Below, one piece after another: positions 1 to 9,614 of a stretch of 64,000 nucleotides of DNA (position 1 is the first letter of the stretch; every line of letters begins with the position of its first letter). This stretch comes from Bacteroidota bacterium (lineage in GTDB: Bacteria > Bacteroidota > Bacteroidia > AKYH767-A > OLB10): assembly GCA_016713525.1 (NCBI GenBank), contig JADJOZ010000009.1:1-64000 (forward strand), read 5' to 3'. Position numbers and translations under genes: made by a program. The notes under the pieces are model-generated. The model saw only the letters and a list, made by a program, of their open reading frames with translations. It was not told the origin of the DNA and ran no database searches.

Positions 1-1418
1 CTGGTGGCATCGGATCGTGTCTCGGTTCCTGGATGCTTTGCCGAAAAGCTGGATCTATCTAAACTTGGTTTTAAAGCTAAAACTATACAACAGGAAGGAC
101 GCCCATCCTTTGATCACGAATTTTGTTAAAGATTTATTTGTACGGCTATCAGAACGGTATCCGATCATCTCGCCGGTTGGAAAAAGGAATGCAAACGGAA
201 TACTGAAATGCAATGGCTATGCGGAAGACTGGTTCCCAACTACCACACCATTGCCGACTTCCCGTAAAGACAATCCGGTCGCTCTGAAAAATATGTTCAA
301 ACTGTTTGTCACTTTTTGATGGATGGCCTCATAAGTGGCAAAACCATAGCTATCGACGGTACCAAATCAAGAGCACATAACAGTAAGAAAAATAATTACT
401 CTCCAAAAAAGATCGAAAGGCATCTCCAATACATTGAAGAGAAAACGCTGACAATATCTAACGCAATTAGACACTTTGGACAAAGAAGAGAGCACCGAAC
501 TTATTGGTGATTTGCAGGACAAATTGAACGACTGCAAATGAATCAAATCAAGTATGAAATGCTAAGTGAATTACTGACGAAAGCGGCGAACCGCAAATAT
601 CTACCACGGATCCCGACGGTAGAAGTCTTTGATCAAGGACAAGTGGTAGAAGTTTGCTATAACACGCAAACGGCAGTTGATGATAAACATAAACTTGTTG
701 TAGCTACACATACGATTAACCGGAACGATCAACGCACTTTCAGCAATTGCATTGGAAGCAAAAGAAAATTTAAAAGCAAACAAGTTTACCCTGCTGGCAG
801 ATAAAGGATACAACAACGCACGGGAAATTGAAGCCTGTCAACAGAACGATTTAAAAACAATAGTAGCGCAACAGGAACTGGTGAACTCCAATCCAAAAGG
901 GACTACGAAGGAATATCTTGTTGATAAATTCAGGTACAATAAAAGAATGATACTTATACGTGTCCTGAAGGACAAACACTCACCACATTTGGCACCTGGC
1001 ATATCAAAAAGCGGGATGATAAAATATCGCATCAATATAAAAAGTAGGACACCGGAATGTAAAATTGTCCGGCAAAACAGTTGTGCACAGGACGACAAAA
1101 AGGGAGGAAGAGAAATTGAACGGAGTCAAGATGCCGAATCGGTGAGCGAAACAATAAAAACTATTCCCCGGAACCAAGACCTCTATCACAAACGACAGAA
1201 ATTAACGAACACATATTTGGAACTATAAAACGAAAATGGGGGTATTACTACACAAACCTCATCAGTCTTGAAAAGTAAATGGAGAATGGAGTTTTATTAT
1301 GTTGAACTATAACATCAAACGAGTCTTGAACATTTTTACTTTGGATGATCTAATGCTAACACTCAAAAACTGGAAGCCAAAATACCGCAAGGAGTGGCTT
1401 TTTATGTTTAAAAAATAA
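1..1418 (+). pseudogene. IS1182-family DDE transposase, 5' partial and frameshifted
   Basis: Remnant of a DDE transposase of the IS1182 type, cut by the window start. Stitching the three forward frames gives the family order: an N-terminal domain with 'GRPSFDHEFLLKIYLYGY' and 'RSSRRLEKECKRNTEMQWL', a first catalytic Asp in 'AIDGTKSRAHNSKKNN' near 350, a second in 'LLADKGYNNAREIE' near 800, and a terminal 'EHIFGTIKRKWGYYY' segment near 1215-1245 carrying the expected Glu. The last codons run to a TAA at 1416-1418. At least four frame changes interrupt it, so no intact enzyme can be made from this sequence. Terminal inverted repeats were not resolved. Family assignment is by recognised motifs, not by a search. 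Confidence 0.8.
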
Positions 1419-1593
1419 CTTATTTTAATCACATTACACACTTCCAACATTTTCAACTCTAACCTAGCAGCTTGATTTTCGCATGCGCTAGAAACTTTGT
1501 CTTGCTCTTGTAAAGAAATTTTAAAACTATTTTGGAAGAAATAAAATGGGGAAGTGAGTTTTTCACAACCTGATCAGGTCACGCAAGGGAATT

Positions 1594-3063
1594 TCACCTC
1601 ACGTTCCCACAGAACCGTACGTGAACCTCTCGATTCATACGGCTCTTCATGTTTGCAAATCTACTGACAAAATAGTCATGGTTGAACCAATTTCCAATGG
1701 GCAAATAGAGTTGGATTTTCAGCATATTTCCTTTTAAGCCAACGCAAGCTGGCGTATTTGTACAGCCTTTCTCCCACTTTACCCATTTCCAAAAGTCCCG
1801 ATTGAGTTGATTCCATACGGGACGCATACCACCGTTCCAAAACTTATGAAAATACCCTATCAGGCCACGGATCATCGGATTCCAAGTCCCCGGGCTAATT
1901 CCTCCAACGGTTTTTCCGCTTGTAAATCTCCCATTCCCTAAATTTGTTCCGAATGGCCGTTTTCGATCTTATACTTACAATGTCCCCGAGTAATATCATG
2001 CGCTCTTTTATCTTTCGCAGAACAGGACAGCGTGAATCCTGGAAATCCTAGCTGCGTGCATAAGTCTCCTTTCACCTCTCATGTTGACAATTTTCGTCTT
2101 ATGCGGGTAGCTGCAATTTGCATGCCTGCATACGTTCTTTGATCTTTCCAAGCATATACTTTGCCTGCTTCTCCGTCTTGCAATGCACTATGATATCGTC
2201 TGCATAACGCTCAAATGGCTTCTCCGGATGATGCTTTAACCATCCATTCATCGAATACTACGTGAAGGAACAGATTGGCTAGTAACGGGCTTGTTACCCC
2301 TTTACCCTGGGGTGTACCAGTAATCCGACTGACCGTTCTTTACCACGAAGCACATCCGCTTTTTTAACCATCGCTTTACGTAAAGCAGTATCCATCGGTC
2401 TTTGCAGTAGTGGTTTGTGCTTTCATCATTAAATCATGATCTATGGTATCAAGTACGACTTTATGTCGAGATCAATGCAAAATCGTGATTGAAACAATTT
2501 CGCTGACTCTGTGCTACTGCATCATGCGCACTCCTGTTCGGTCGATATCCGTATGAACTCCCATGAAACAGCGGCTCTAAATGTATTTCCAACTGTTTCC
2601 GTACTACCTGTTGAGCTATGCGATCCAATAAGGTGGAATGCCCAATTTGCAGCAACCTCCATCTTTCTTCGCTATCTCAACCTCTAGTACAGGCGGTGGA
2701 AAGTAACTACCCGAGCTCAGACGATTCCAAAGTTTGTAGAGATGACCTTTCGCATGCTTGTCAAGCATATTCCATGTCATTCCATCCAGCCGGATCCTCC
2801 TCGTTTCGAACGCACTTCCTGATACGCCTCCCAAACCATCTTTCTGGTAATTGGTTGTGATTTTGTTTCGTAATAGTCAATCATCCTGTTTTCCAGTTGT
2901 CGATTATCATTCTCAACAAACATGTCAGTCCCTTCGCTAAATCATCTTTCAATGACTGTTGCACTACTACGAACTGATCTGCCACCGATAACTCGCCACA
3001 ACCTTTTGGCGACTGCTTCCCTTTCTCAGTTTGACAGCACGTTATCGACTTCACTTGTTCCAT
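1594..3063 (-). pseudogene. ltrA: Group II intron reverse transcriptase/maturase, multiply frameshifted
   Basis: Intron-encoded protein that would splice and reverse-transcribe its intron. Fragments in three frames align in order along the family: an N-terminal piece (2881-3063), an RT0-RT1 piece with 'WNRLSSGSYFPPPV' (2616-2834), the RT fingers 'GYRPNRSAHDAV' (2461-2655), the catalytic YADD at 2195-2206, and a C-terminal maturase X-domain piece 'GLIGYFHKFWNGGMRPVWNQL' split across 1594-1875. The reading frame is lost between 1876 and 2460 and at every junction. The tail is of the type ending in a basic helical maturase domain; a DNA endonuclease domain is not evident. The likely true stop is a TGA just before domain V; the longer frame to 1594 reads through the RNA structure. 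Confidence 0.75.
1612..1645 (-). ncRNA. Group II intron A domain V
   Basis: 34-nt catalytic hairpin. On the minus strand the arms GAGCCGTATG and CGTACGGTTC pair around a short bulged middle, as expected for the most conserved intron domain. Confidence 0.75.
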
Positions 3064-3424
3064 CTAACCGCCTGACCGAGCGTCCTGCCGACTTAACCCC
3101 GGATGAGATGCAGACCGTAATCCGGTAACGTCTGTATTCCTTCGTACACGCAAACGTAACCGCATACTTTTCTCATCTACTTGCCCTTTCGAGGCTTCTT
3201 CGTACGGTTCACTTTCATTCAGCTCGCTTCGGTCGTACCGGAACAGATTTGTTCTGTCCTTTTAGCCCCCATCGCTCACCACTAGTCACGTTTCCGTTGA
3301 CAGCAGCATGGGGTGGTTTAGCAACTCTCCCGGAAGAGCGTCGCTGGAAGGCCGTTTGAAGAATTCTCAAACTCTTCCATCAGTTAAATAGCATTTGCTA
3401 ATCTTAAAGGATCAGCATTTCAAG

Positions 3425-4138
3425 TCACAATCGGGTCACGCAAAATTTCACCCTCACGTTCCCACAGAACCGTGCTTGAAAGTCTCCTTCACAGCTCTTC
3501 TAGTTTAGTTACAAATATAATAAATTACATTTTGGATATACCAATAAATTGGCTGTAACCTTGTCCTGAATTGGTGATCATCCCATTACTGGTTGTCGAT
3601 TAATTATAAGACGTAAACTAGCTAAGTCCTTCGCTCCATTACCTTTCAGTAATTTCATCACTACTACGCCTTAGTCTGCCACCGCTATTTCATACTATCC
3701 TGTATGTCTGTTTCCTTGTTCAGTTAGCAGAGCAATAGCGACTTCTCTTGTTCCGTAAAATACCCCAAGTGATAGTCCTGCCTTCTTTACCCCGGATGTC
3801 GTGTAAACAGTAATCAAGTCATCCTTTACACTTTATCACAACCTAAACGTGAGAGGCTGCTTTCGACATCGCTTATTCCCTTACGAGGCTTTATAGTAGG
3901 TTCAATTTATTCAGCTCTATCACTCCTACCTTCGGAAATCTTTATTCCCGTTTTTGACTTCATCGTTCACCACAAGGCATGTTTCCATCTATGCAGCATG
4001 AAGCGGTTTGCTTACTTCTCTTGACAGACGTATGCGGAAGGTCAGTTCTCTTCAGTTCAAAAGCGATTCCTTAATCAGTTCGCTCGACATCGGCTTTCGT
4101 TCTTTCTACGGAAAGAGTCTTCCATGTATTTAACAGCA
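3425..4138 (-). mobile_element. Group II intron B remnant (ORF-less), tandem to intron A
   Basis: A second, diverged group II intron copy lies directly upstream (minus sense) of intron A. Its domain V is at 3467-3497 (minus strand, ending CACGGTTCTG) with a domain VI-like stem after it. The region 3600-4130 parallels 2880-3400 of intron A segment by segment: both contain matching 'ccccggatg', 'cgaggctt', 'gttcac', 'cagcatg' landmarks in the same order. No reverse transcriptase frame lies between the 5' RNA domains and domain V, so the ORF has been deleted. It would need a protein supplied in trans. The 5' boundary near 4138 is approximate. Confidence 0.65.
3467..3497 (-). ncRNA. Group II intron B domain V
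   Basis: 31-nt hairpin homologous to domain V of intron A. The minus strand reads GAGCTGTG, then a short middle, then AGCACGGTTC. It is shorter and less well paired than in intron A, consistent with decay. Confidence 0.6.
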
Positions 4139-4189
4139 TTCTTTTACCATTTCTTTTCAGAGATGGTATTGATTCAAGACACACCACGT

Positions 4190-4320
4190 TTTGCAGATTG
4201 GCGATGGGCGGGCTTTTCAGCACAAAAGTTAGTTCGGAGAACTGAACTTTCGGCTACCACAAAACTGTCAAGCGGAGACGGAACCCCGCCTATTGCCAAT
4301 GTGCTGTTATGCCTTCGTGC
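4190..4320 (-). repeat. attC-like palindrome 1, downstream of the SRPBCC pair
   Basis: Imperfect inverted repeat: 4197-4212 (ATTGGCGATGGGCGGG) pairs with 4284-4300 (CCCCGCCTATTGCCAAT) around a ~70-nt middle. The outer core GTTATGCC (4306-4313) reads GGCATAAC on the minus strand and contains the stop codon of the second SRPBCC gene. The site aligns over its whole length with 7753-7880, sharing CACAAA, GTT, CGGAGAAC, ACTTT, ACCACAAA, TGTC and GCGGAG blocks in order. The core is complementary to GGCATAAC at 5305-5312, the start of the same gene unit, as in integron cassettes. The distal core is truncated by or lost beside intron B. It departs from the textbook GTTRRRY core at one position. Confidence 0.55.
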
Positions 4321-4764
4321 TTTCATTCTCGATGTTTAATTTTAAGTCAATTAGTCGTTGTTTTACATTTATCTGTAAGTTGTTTTTTATAAACTTTGTC
4401 AATAAGTTAAATGGAAACCTAAGCGAAAACGAATATAGAAAAATAACTTCTGTCTTGTCATTTGATATTTCCTTAAATGTCCAAGAACCTAAAAATGACT
4501 TAAATAAAAATGGCCCTTTCGTCATTTTAATTGCGGTTACTTTTGGTCTGTTATATGTAACGTATTCTGTCACCATTCTATTCCATTTTTCGCAACACAA
4601 TAAGCTCTTACTCCCTTGTCAGCAATTGTTGCACCGTCAATTAGGTCAGCTTTCTTTAAAAATGTGTCCCATTTTAAACGATTATTGTAGTTCTGTGTGA
4701 AGTCAAAAACTTTTTTCAGACTTTCGTTAATTGAGATTTGCTCTGTAAATTTTATTGCTTCCAT
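4307..4764 (-). CDS. SRPBCC-fold protein (polyketide cyclase-like), one frameshift
   Basis: Small protein of about 152 residues read across one frame change near 4590-4600 ('CVAKNG' continues as 'MVTEYVTYNRP'). The pattern 'FDFTQNYNNRLKWDTF' near the N-terminus and a long C-terminal helix fits the START/SRPBCC cavity fold, which binds hydrophobic ligands; the ligand here is unknown. It starts one base after the stop of the upstream gene. Its TAA stop lies inside the GGCATAAC core of the downstream attC-like palindrome, a common arrangement in gene cassettes. The frameshift looks like a lost A in a GAAATGG context. Confidence 0.55.
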
Positions 4765-5271
4765 TTATTCAGAGTTTTTTTTAATTGATGTCAATAAGTA
4801 TCGCTGAAACGCCTTTAATATAAGTATTACTGGAATGTTGAATAAAAAATACAGTCGTTTATCTATGCTGAATGTCGTTGTTAGTTTTAGTGTTGTTGTT
4901 TGTCCTGTTGTTGTCAAATAGTAAGCTCCTGTCGGGATTTGAAATACACCTTCTGATAGTTCAAAAAAGTATAAAACTTTTAAACCCTTTTTCTGGATTG
5001 AATAGAAAATGAATATTCTTTCAAAGGTTTCCAAACCAAAATTTCCTGAATAAATCTTTTCCAGTGTCAAAATATGCAATTCTTTTTCCGCCTTGTCCTT
5101 CTGAAATAATTTCTGCTTTAAGTGGTTTTGGTATGTCAAGTTTAAATATTGTTGGGTCTGAAAACTGTTCAATTTTACGTTTGTAATATTGTCCCATATA
5201 ATTTCTGGTCGTCCAATTATGTCAATTGTCGAGCCGAGTGTTTTAATTATATGTTTGTTTTTTGTCGTCAA
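4765..5271 (-). CDS. Hypothetical protein, possibly a second SRPBCC-like domain
   Basis: 168 residues, no frameshift. I do not recognise it with certainty. The N-terminal 'LGSTIDIIGRPEIIWDNITN' resembles the first strand and helix of SRPBCC proteins, and a hydrophobic C-terminal helix ('LYFLFNIPVILILKAFQRYL') is where that fold has its long helix, or could be a membrane anchor. It is the first gene of a two-gene unit, immediately followed by the SRPBCC gene at 4307-4764. Its AT-richness matches the neighbouring accessory DNA. Only ~40 bp separate its start from the unit's left end at 5312. Confidence 0.45.
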   Translation of the reverse strand: MTTKNKHIIKTLGSTIDIIGRPEIIWDNITNVKLNSFQTQQYLNLTYQNHLKQKLFQKDKAEKELHILTLEKIYSGNFGLETFERIFIFYSIQKKGLKVLYFFELSEGVFQIPTGAYYLTTTGQTTTLKLTTTFSIDKRLYFLFNIPVILILKAFQRYLLTSIKKNSE

Positions 5272-5292
5272 TTTTCGTTATTGTTAAGGTCT

Positions 5293-5312
5293 GTCATAGC
5301 ATGAGGCATAAC
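5293..5312 (-). repeat. Conserved start of cassette 1 (core GTTATGCC)
   Basis: On the minus strand this reads GTTATGCCTCATGCTATGAC. GTTATGCC is complementary to the core at 4306-4313 at the far end of the same gene unit, and the segment ATGCTATGAC recurs at 9286-9295 in front of the DUF389 gene. The IS91-like copy 1 abuts it directly on the right. Confidence 0.5.
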
Positions 5313-5622
5313 TTCTAAAGTTTTTATGCGCAATTCTTCCTGAAAAATACGATAAAAATCAGTAGTTGCCAAATTGCGAATAAAAATGAGTTGAACGAAG
5401 CTGCCGGGGTGACAGGGTGTTGGTAAACTGCTCGTTATCAGGTTGATGATCTAAGGAAAAGGAATGGTTTGAAAATTGGCTCAAAAGGCTTTTGGATGGT
5501 AAACAACCTCTGTAAAGTGTTATTTCAACGAAGGGGTCACTATTGATCCATTTATCCATTGCCAATGAGCCAAAGCATTGCCATACCGCCTAATCGGCAG
5601 TTCTGTTTAACGTGCTGCTATG

Positions 5623-6825
5623 TCAAAGAACAAGGGGCGGGTCTTTAGGTGGTGCTCGCCTGGTTGCAAAGCTCCGCAGGAGCATAATCCCATTTTTACA
5701 ACCCGGACATTTGGTAACATCAAAACCGGTAACCAGTTTTAATACCTCTTGCCACGATAGTCCCTCAAATCTGGATTTTTGAACAGCTATACCCATAGCC
5801 TGTTTGCATTGCTTTAAAGCCACACTCCTGTTGCGAGAGGCATATATTCCGTAGTACCTGATTTTACAATATCCCGCAGGCAATACATGCAGCAGGAACC
5901 TACGTATAAATTCTTCACTATCCAGAGTCATCCATTTTCTTTGTCCACCGGCTTTATAATCCTTGTAACCAAAGGTTATTTTATCATCATGCATTTGCTC
6001 AATACGCTCGTTGCTGATTGCCACCCGATGACTATAATTGCCCAAATACATAACAATACCCGTAGTGCTTTTAAAGGGCGGCTTAGTATAAACTACCCAA
6101 TCTTTTTGATACAGACTATCCAATAAACGCATGAAGGCTTTTTACTTTGCAGTTCCTTGGTCGTTCCCTCGAACTTCAGAATCCCCTTTAAGTAAGCCGC
6201 TTTTAATCCCGCTAAGTACTTGCCACGGAACATTCTGGACAACACTTTGACGGGGATGAAGAATTTTACGACTGTTTTTCCAATATCCATTCCATTCACT
6301 CCAACCACCTGCAGGAACCATGGTGTGTAAATGCGGATGCTCGGTTAGCGTTTGCCCCAGGTATGAAGTAGCGCCACCAGTCCTGTTTGTGCACCTAAAT
6401 GTTTAGGGTCACCAGCAAGCGACAGAATAGTTTGAGAGGCTGCTGCAAAAAGTAAATCATAAAGAATTTTTGGTTCACAAGACAAAGTCTGTTTAGCTCT
6501 GAAGGAAGCGTGAATACAATATGAAAATACCGTACCGGTAATAACGTACACGACAGCTTTTCCACCCACTTCTCCCGGTTCAGCTTCTGACACTTGGGGC
6601 AATGACGGTTGCGACACGAGTTGTAAGTGATGCGCTGATAGGCACAACGCTCACATAACTCCACATGCGACCCTAAGGTCGAACTTCTGCAGGCCTCTAT
6701 AGCAAACAGTACCTTTCGATGCTGCAAGGGAAGTTTATGATTCTTGCGATAGGCCTCACCATGCTCTGCAAAAATAGTAGCCAGTTGCACCTTCCGGGCA
6801 GCAACAGCATTACCAGGGCACACAT
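5623..6825 (-). pseudogene. IS91-family HUH transposase (copy 1), frameshifted
   Basis: Rolling-circle transposase. In order: an N-terminal zinc-binding domain ('CERCAYQRITYNSCRNRHCPKC', four paired cysteines), the central 'HPHLHTMVPAGG' HUH metal site near 6310-6345, and the 'YLGNYSHRVAISN' segment with the nucleophilic tyrosines near 6040-6060, then a C-terminal cysteine pair ('CPGCKNG'). Frame changes near 6135, 6310 and 6470 prevent a full product. The start codon overlaps the end of the upstream integrase gene by a few bases, suggesting translational coupling. It differs from copy 2 by small indels and very few substitutions. Confidence 0.8.
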
Positions 6826-6826
6826 C

Positions 6827-7657
6827 TCAAACGGCTAAGAAATCCAATGGGCTTTTCACTTTATTCAACGCATACTGTTGCACATGTAAATAAATGCTGG
6901 TAGTGCGAAGCGATTTATGTCCAAGGAGCTGCTGAATGATCGCAAGCGATACCCCCTGCTCCATCAGGTGGGTAGCAAAACTATGTCGCAAGGAATGAAT
7001 ACTCACTTTTTTTGTAATGCCGGATTTCCAATGCATTCTTAAACACTTGCTGTATGGTTCGTTCCGACATGGCAACACCTTTACTCGTTTCAAAAAGCCA
7101 TACCGAAGGCCGGAAGTATTTATAATAAAATCGCAATTGCTCCAAAGCTTTTTGAGAAAGAATCGTATAGCGGTCTTTATTCCCTTTGCCCTGCACAACC
7201 CTGATCTGCATGCGAGAGGAATCAATGTCACTTAATTTTAATGCTCTCAGTTCTCCTAAGCGCAATCCGGAGGAGTAGGCCACATACAATAGGGTACGAT
7301 GCTTTAAATTGCTCAAAGCATGAAGCAGACGCTCTACTTCTACGGTTGATAAAACCACAGGCAACTTCTTTTGTAACCGAGCTCGGGGAATTGCAATAGG
7401 ATCCCACTCCCGGTGCAAAATCTGTACGAATAAAATCTTCAGCGCACTGATCAGCTGATTGATGTACGATTGACTGATTTGCTTCTCAATCAACTCCGTT
7501 GTATAAAAAGCCGGATCTGATCCCAAGTCAGTTCATCGGGTGACTGGTTGTAATGTTTGGAAAGAGTTTGAATGCTATTCAGGTAACTTGCAATCGTTTG
7601 TTGACTGTAACCCCTCAGCTGCATCTGCTGAATCATTTGCTCTCTAAGTGAACTCAT
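6827..7657 (-). pseudogene. Tyrosine recombinase of the IS91-like element (copy 1), frameshifted
   Basis: XerD-type site-specific recombinase that accompanies the HUH transposase. The ATG at 7655-7657 opens an N-terminal SAM-like domain; the catalytic domain shows 'GLRLGELRALKLSDID' (first Arg), 'HSLRHSFATHL' (His-x-x-Arg) and 'LGHKSLRTTSIYLHV' (His and Tyr nucleophile). The reading frame is interrupted near 7510, 7235 and 7010. It lacks the additional alpha-helical insertion typical of integron integrases, so it is not IntI. About 277 residues if intact. Confidence 0.78.
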
Positions 7658-7752
7658 TGTAGTATGTTTTTAGTAAGACATACTACTAAGTTCTGAAACT
7701 ATTTGGGCATTGCTTTGAAAAGCTATCCGCCTAACGGCGGATTTAGTTCAAC

Positions 7753-7880
7753 GGTCCCGGGCTTGGCGAAGGTGGCGATTTTCACCACAAATGTTGATGC
7801 GGAGAACCAAACTTTGATTAACCACAAATGTGTCTGCGGAGCACTGAACCGCCACTTTTGCCAAACCCGTGTTATGGGCA
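7753..7880 (-). repeat. attC-like palindrome 2, downstream of DUF389
   Basis: Imperfect inverted repeat: 7759-7777 (GGGCTTGGCGAAGGTGGCG) pairs with 7850-7868 (CGCCACTTTTGCCAAACCC). The outer core at 7871-7880 reads TGCCCATAAC on the minus strand and is complementary to the TGCCC at 9296-9300 that marks the start of the DUF389 unit. The site is homologous to 4190-4320 over its length. IS91-like copy 1 begins directly at its left end, replacing the other outer core. Confidence 0.55.
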
Positions 7881-7934
7881 TGTGCTTCTTTGTCCGTTTG
7901 CTTATTTTCAATTGTATGCCATGATGAATTTTAA

Positions 7935-9228
7935 TTACTCAAAATAGATATTTAAGTCACTAACCCCCATTCTCACTTTCAACCAATCTTCGATTTTGGT
8001 TTTATCTTTTTCATCCCACTTGGATTTTGAATTTATGATAGCAATCCAAATTTTATGTTGTCCTTCTTCTGTATAATTGATTGCTTGTTTCAGTATGAAG
8101 GAAGAAGTGTTTGGATATTGAGTTTTAAGTTCCTTATAGATTTGATAGTTTGTTTTTTCTTGGGAAGTCAAGCTGTCTAACTTGGTTTGAAGAAACTTAA
8201 TTTGATTTTCTTTTTCAGAGAGTGCTATACTTAATTGTGTTGTTTGCTGATTTTCTTTGTCGTCATTGAGATATGCAAAACCTTGTCGGATTTCCAATGT
8301 TGTGTTGTCGAGATGATACTTTGATAATTTGCTTTTCAGGATTGAGATTTCATTTTCTTCAATCACTTGTCCGCCATAGGTAAGGGTAATAGTTTTATTT
8401 TTGGCATCAATGTTCTTCTTGAGTAAGTAATCGTTAGGAAAAACCGCTTCATTTTCAATAAACTGATTTGCACTTTGCTGAAATTTATTTTGCCGAACCA
8501 TGTCATAACCAAAATAAATGCTTGGTAGCAAAGTAACTATCACTACACCCCAAACAACTCGCTTTGCTTTTAATTCTTCTTTTGGGTGTGGTAATTGCTT
8601 AAAGGGGAATTTTAGAAATCTTGTTGTAACAAGCGTTGCCAATGCTATGAAAACGGTGTTGATTAAGAATAAATACAATGCTCCAAAGAAAAATGGAAAC
8701 TGCAAAGTAGCCAATCCATAACCCGCTGTGCAGAGTGGAGGCATTAATGCAGTTGCGATAGCAACACCAGGTATTACATTTCCTTTCAGTTTGCTTGACA
8801 CTGCAAGTATTCCCGCAAGTCCGCCAAATAAAGCAATCAGCACATCGTAAATATTGGGCGAAGTCCGTGCAAGAATTTCGGAATGTGCATCATTTATTGG
8901 TGAGAGCAAAAAGAATACGGTAGATGTTGCTAAACCAACAGTTGCTGCAAACAAATAGGAAAAAAAACGATTTTTTTTAGTAATGCAAGGTCATTAATTG
9001 CCATACCGAAACCAAGTCCGATTATTGGTCCCATAAGTGGCGAAACCAACATAGCACCTATGATTACTGCTGTTGAGTTTACATTCAGCCCAAGTGATGC
9101 AATGAAAATGGCAAAAATCAAAATCAAAGGTTTGTGCCTTTGAAGTCAATGCCGTTATGAATATTCTCACTAACTATTTGAAGGTCCTCTTTTTCGTCCG
9201 CTAACCTAAAGTTGTCTAAAAAATTCAT
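7935..9228 (-). CDS. DUF389 family membrane protein, two frameshifts
   Basis: Member of the DUF389 (TIGR00341) family of integral membrane proteins of unknown function, about 430 residues when frames are joined near 9118-9128 ('GTNL' to 'ILIFAIFIASLGLN') and near 8956-8968 (A/T homopolymers). The conserved core 'STAVIIGAMLVSPLMGPI' and 'LKGNVIPGVAIATALMPPLC' is clear, with about five to six hydrophobic helices followed by a soluble C-terminal tail of ~200 residues that includes a coiled-coil-like stretch. ATG at 9226-9228. It is read into attC-like palindrome 2 and flanked on both sides by IS91-like copies. Confidence 0.75.
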
Positions 9229-9285
9229 ATTGTCTGTTTAGTAAATCTGTCAATTTTATGTCTGCCTGTTAATGGTTGCAAGTTC

Positions 9286-9301
9286 GTCATAGCATTGCCC
9301 T
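9286..9301 (-). repeat. Conserved start of cassette 2
   Basis: On the minus strand GGGCA then ATGCTATGAC, the same segment that precedes the SRPBCC unit at 5293-5302. GGGCA complements the core at 7871-7880 at the other end of this unit. IS91-like copy 2 abuts on the right and has replaced the expected GTTAT. Confidence 0.45.
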
Positions 9302-9614
9302 CTTCTAAAGTTTTTATACGCAATTCTTCCTGAAAAATACGATAAAAATCAGTAGTTGCCAAATTGCGAATAAAAATGAGTTGAACGAAGCTGCCGGGGT
9401 GACAGGGTGTTGGTAAACTGCTCGTTATCAGGTTGATGATCTAAGGAAAAGGAATGGTTTGAAAAATTGGCTCAAAAGGCTTTTTGGATGGTAAACAACC
9501 TCTGTAAAGTGTTATTTCAACGAAGGGGTCACTATTGATCCATTTATCCATTGCCAATGAGCCAAAGCATTGCCATACCGCCTAATCGGCAGTTCTGTTT
9601 AACGTGCTGCTATG

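Larger units (their letters stand above)
1563..3405 (-). mobile_element. Group II intron A (degraded, with reverse transcriptase ORF)
   Basis: Retroelement on the minus strand. Its 3' end is recognisable: positions 1612-1645 read on the minus strand as a 34-nt domain V hairpin beginning GAGCCG and ending CGGTTC, followed by a domain VI-like stem. Upstream (about 2880-3400) is structured RNA sequence without reading frame that is homologous to intron B, consistent with domains I-IV. The 5' boundary near 3405 is set only by where similarity to intron B stops; I could not find a convincing GUGYG start. The encoded protein is broken, so mobility is unlikely. Confidence 0.75.
5312..7752 (-). mobile_element. 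IS91-like element copy 1 (integrase + HUH transposase)
   Basis: About 2.44 kb element, near-identical to 9302-11753 and in the same orientation; the boundaries are where similarity between copies begins (CTTCTAAAG) and ends (TTTAGTTCAAC). Minus-strand gene order is tyrosine recombinase then HUH transposase. The 5' terminus carries hairpins (GTAGTATGT / ACATACTAC near 7661-7687, and CCGCCTAACGGCGG at 7728-7741). No target duplication is seen, as expected for rolling-circle transposons. Several indels differ from copy 2, and both copies are frameshifted. Confidence 0.8.

Noticed and set aside
3425..4320. Group IIC-attC intron inserted in an attC site
   Set aside because: The introns lie beside attC-like palindrome 1 in suggestive fashion, but the C-terminal maturase sequence of intron A does not look like bacterial class C and the exact 5' junction could not be fixed. 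Not claimed.
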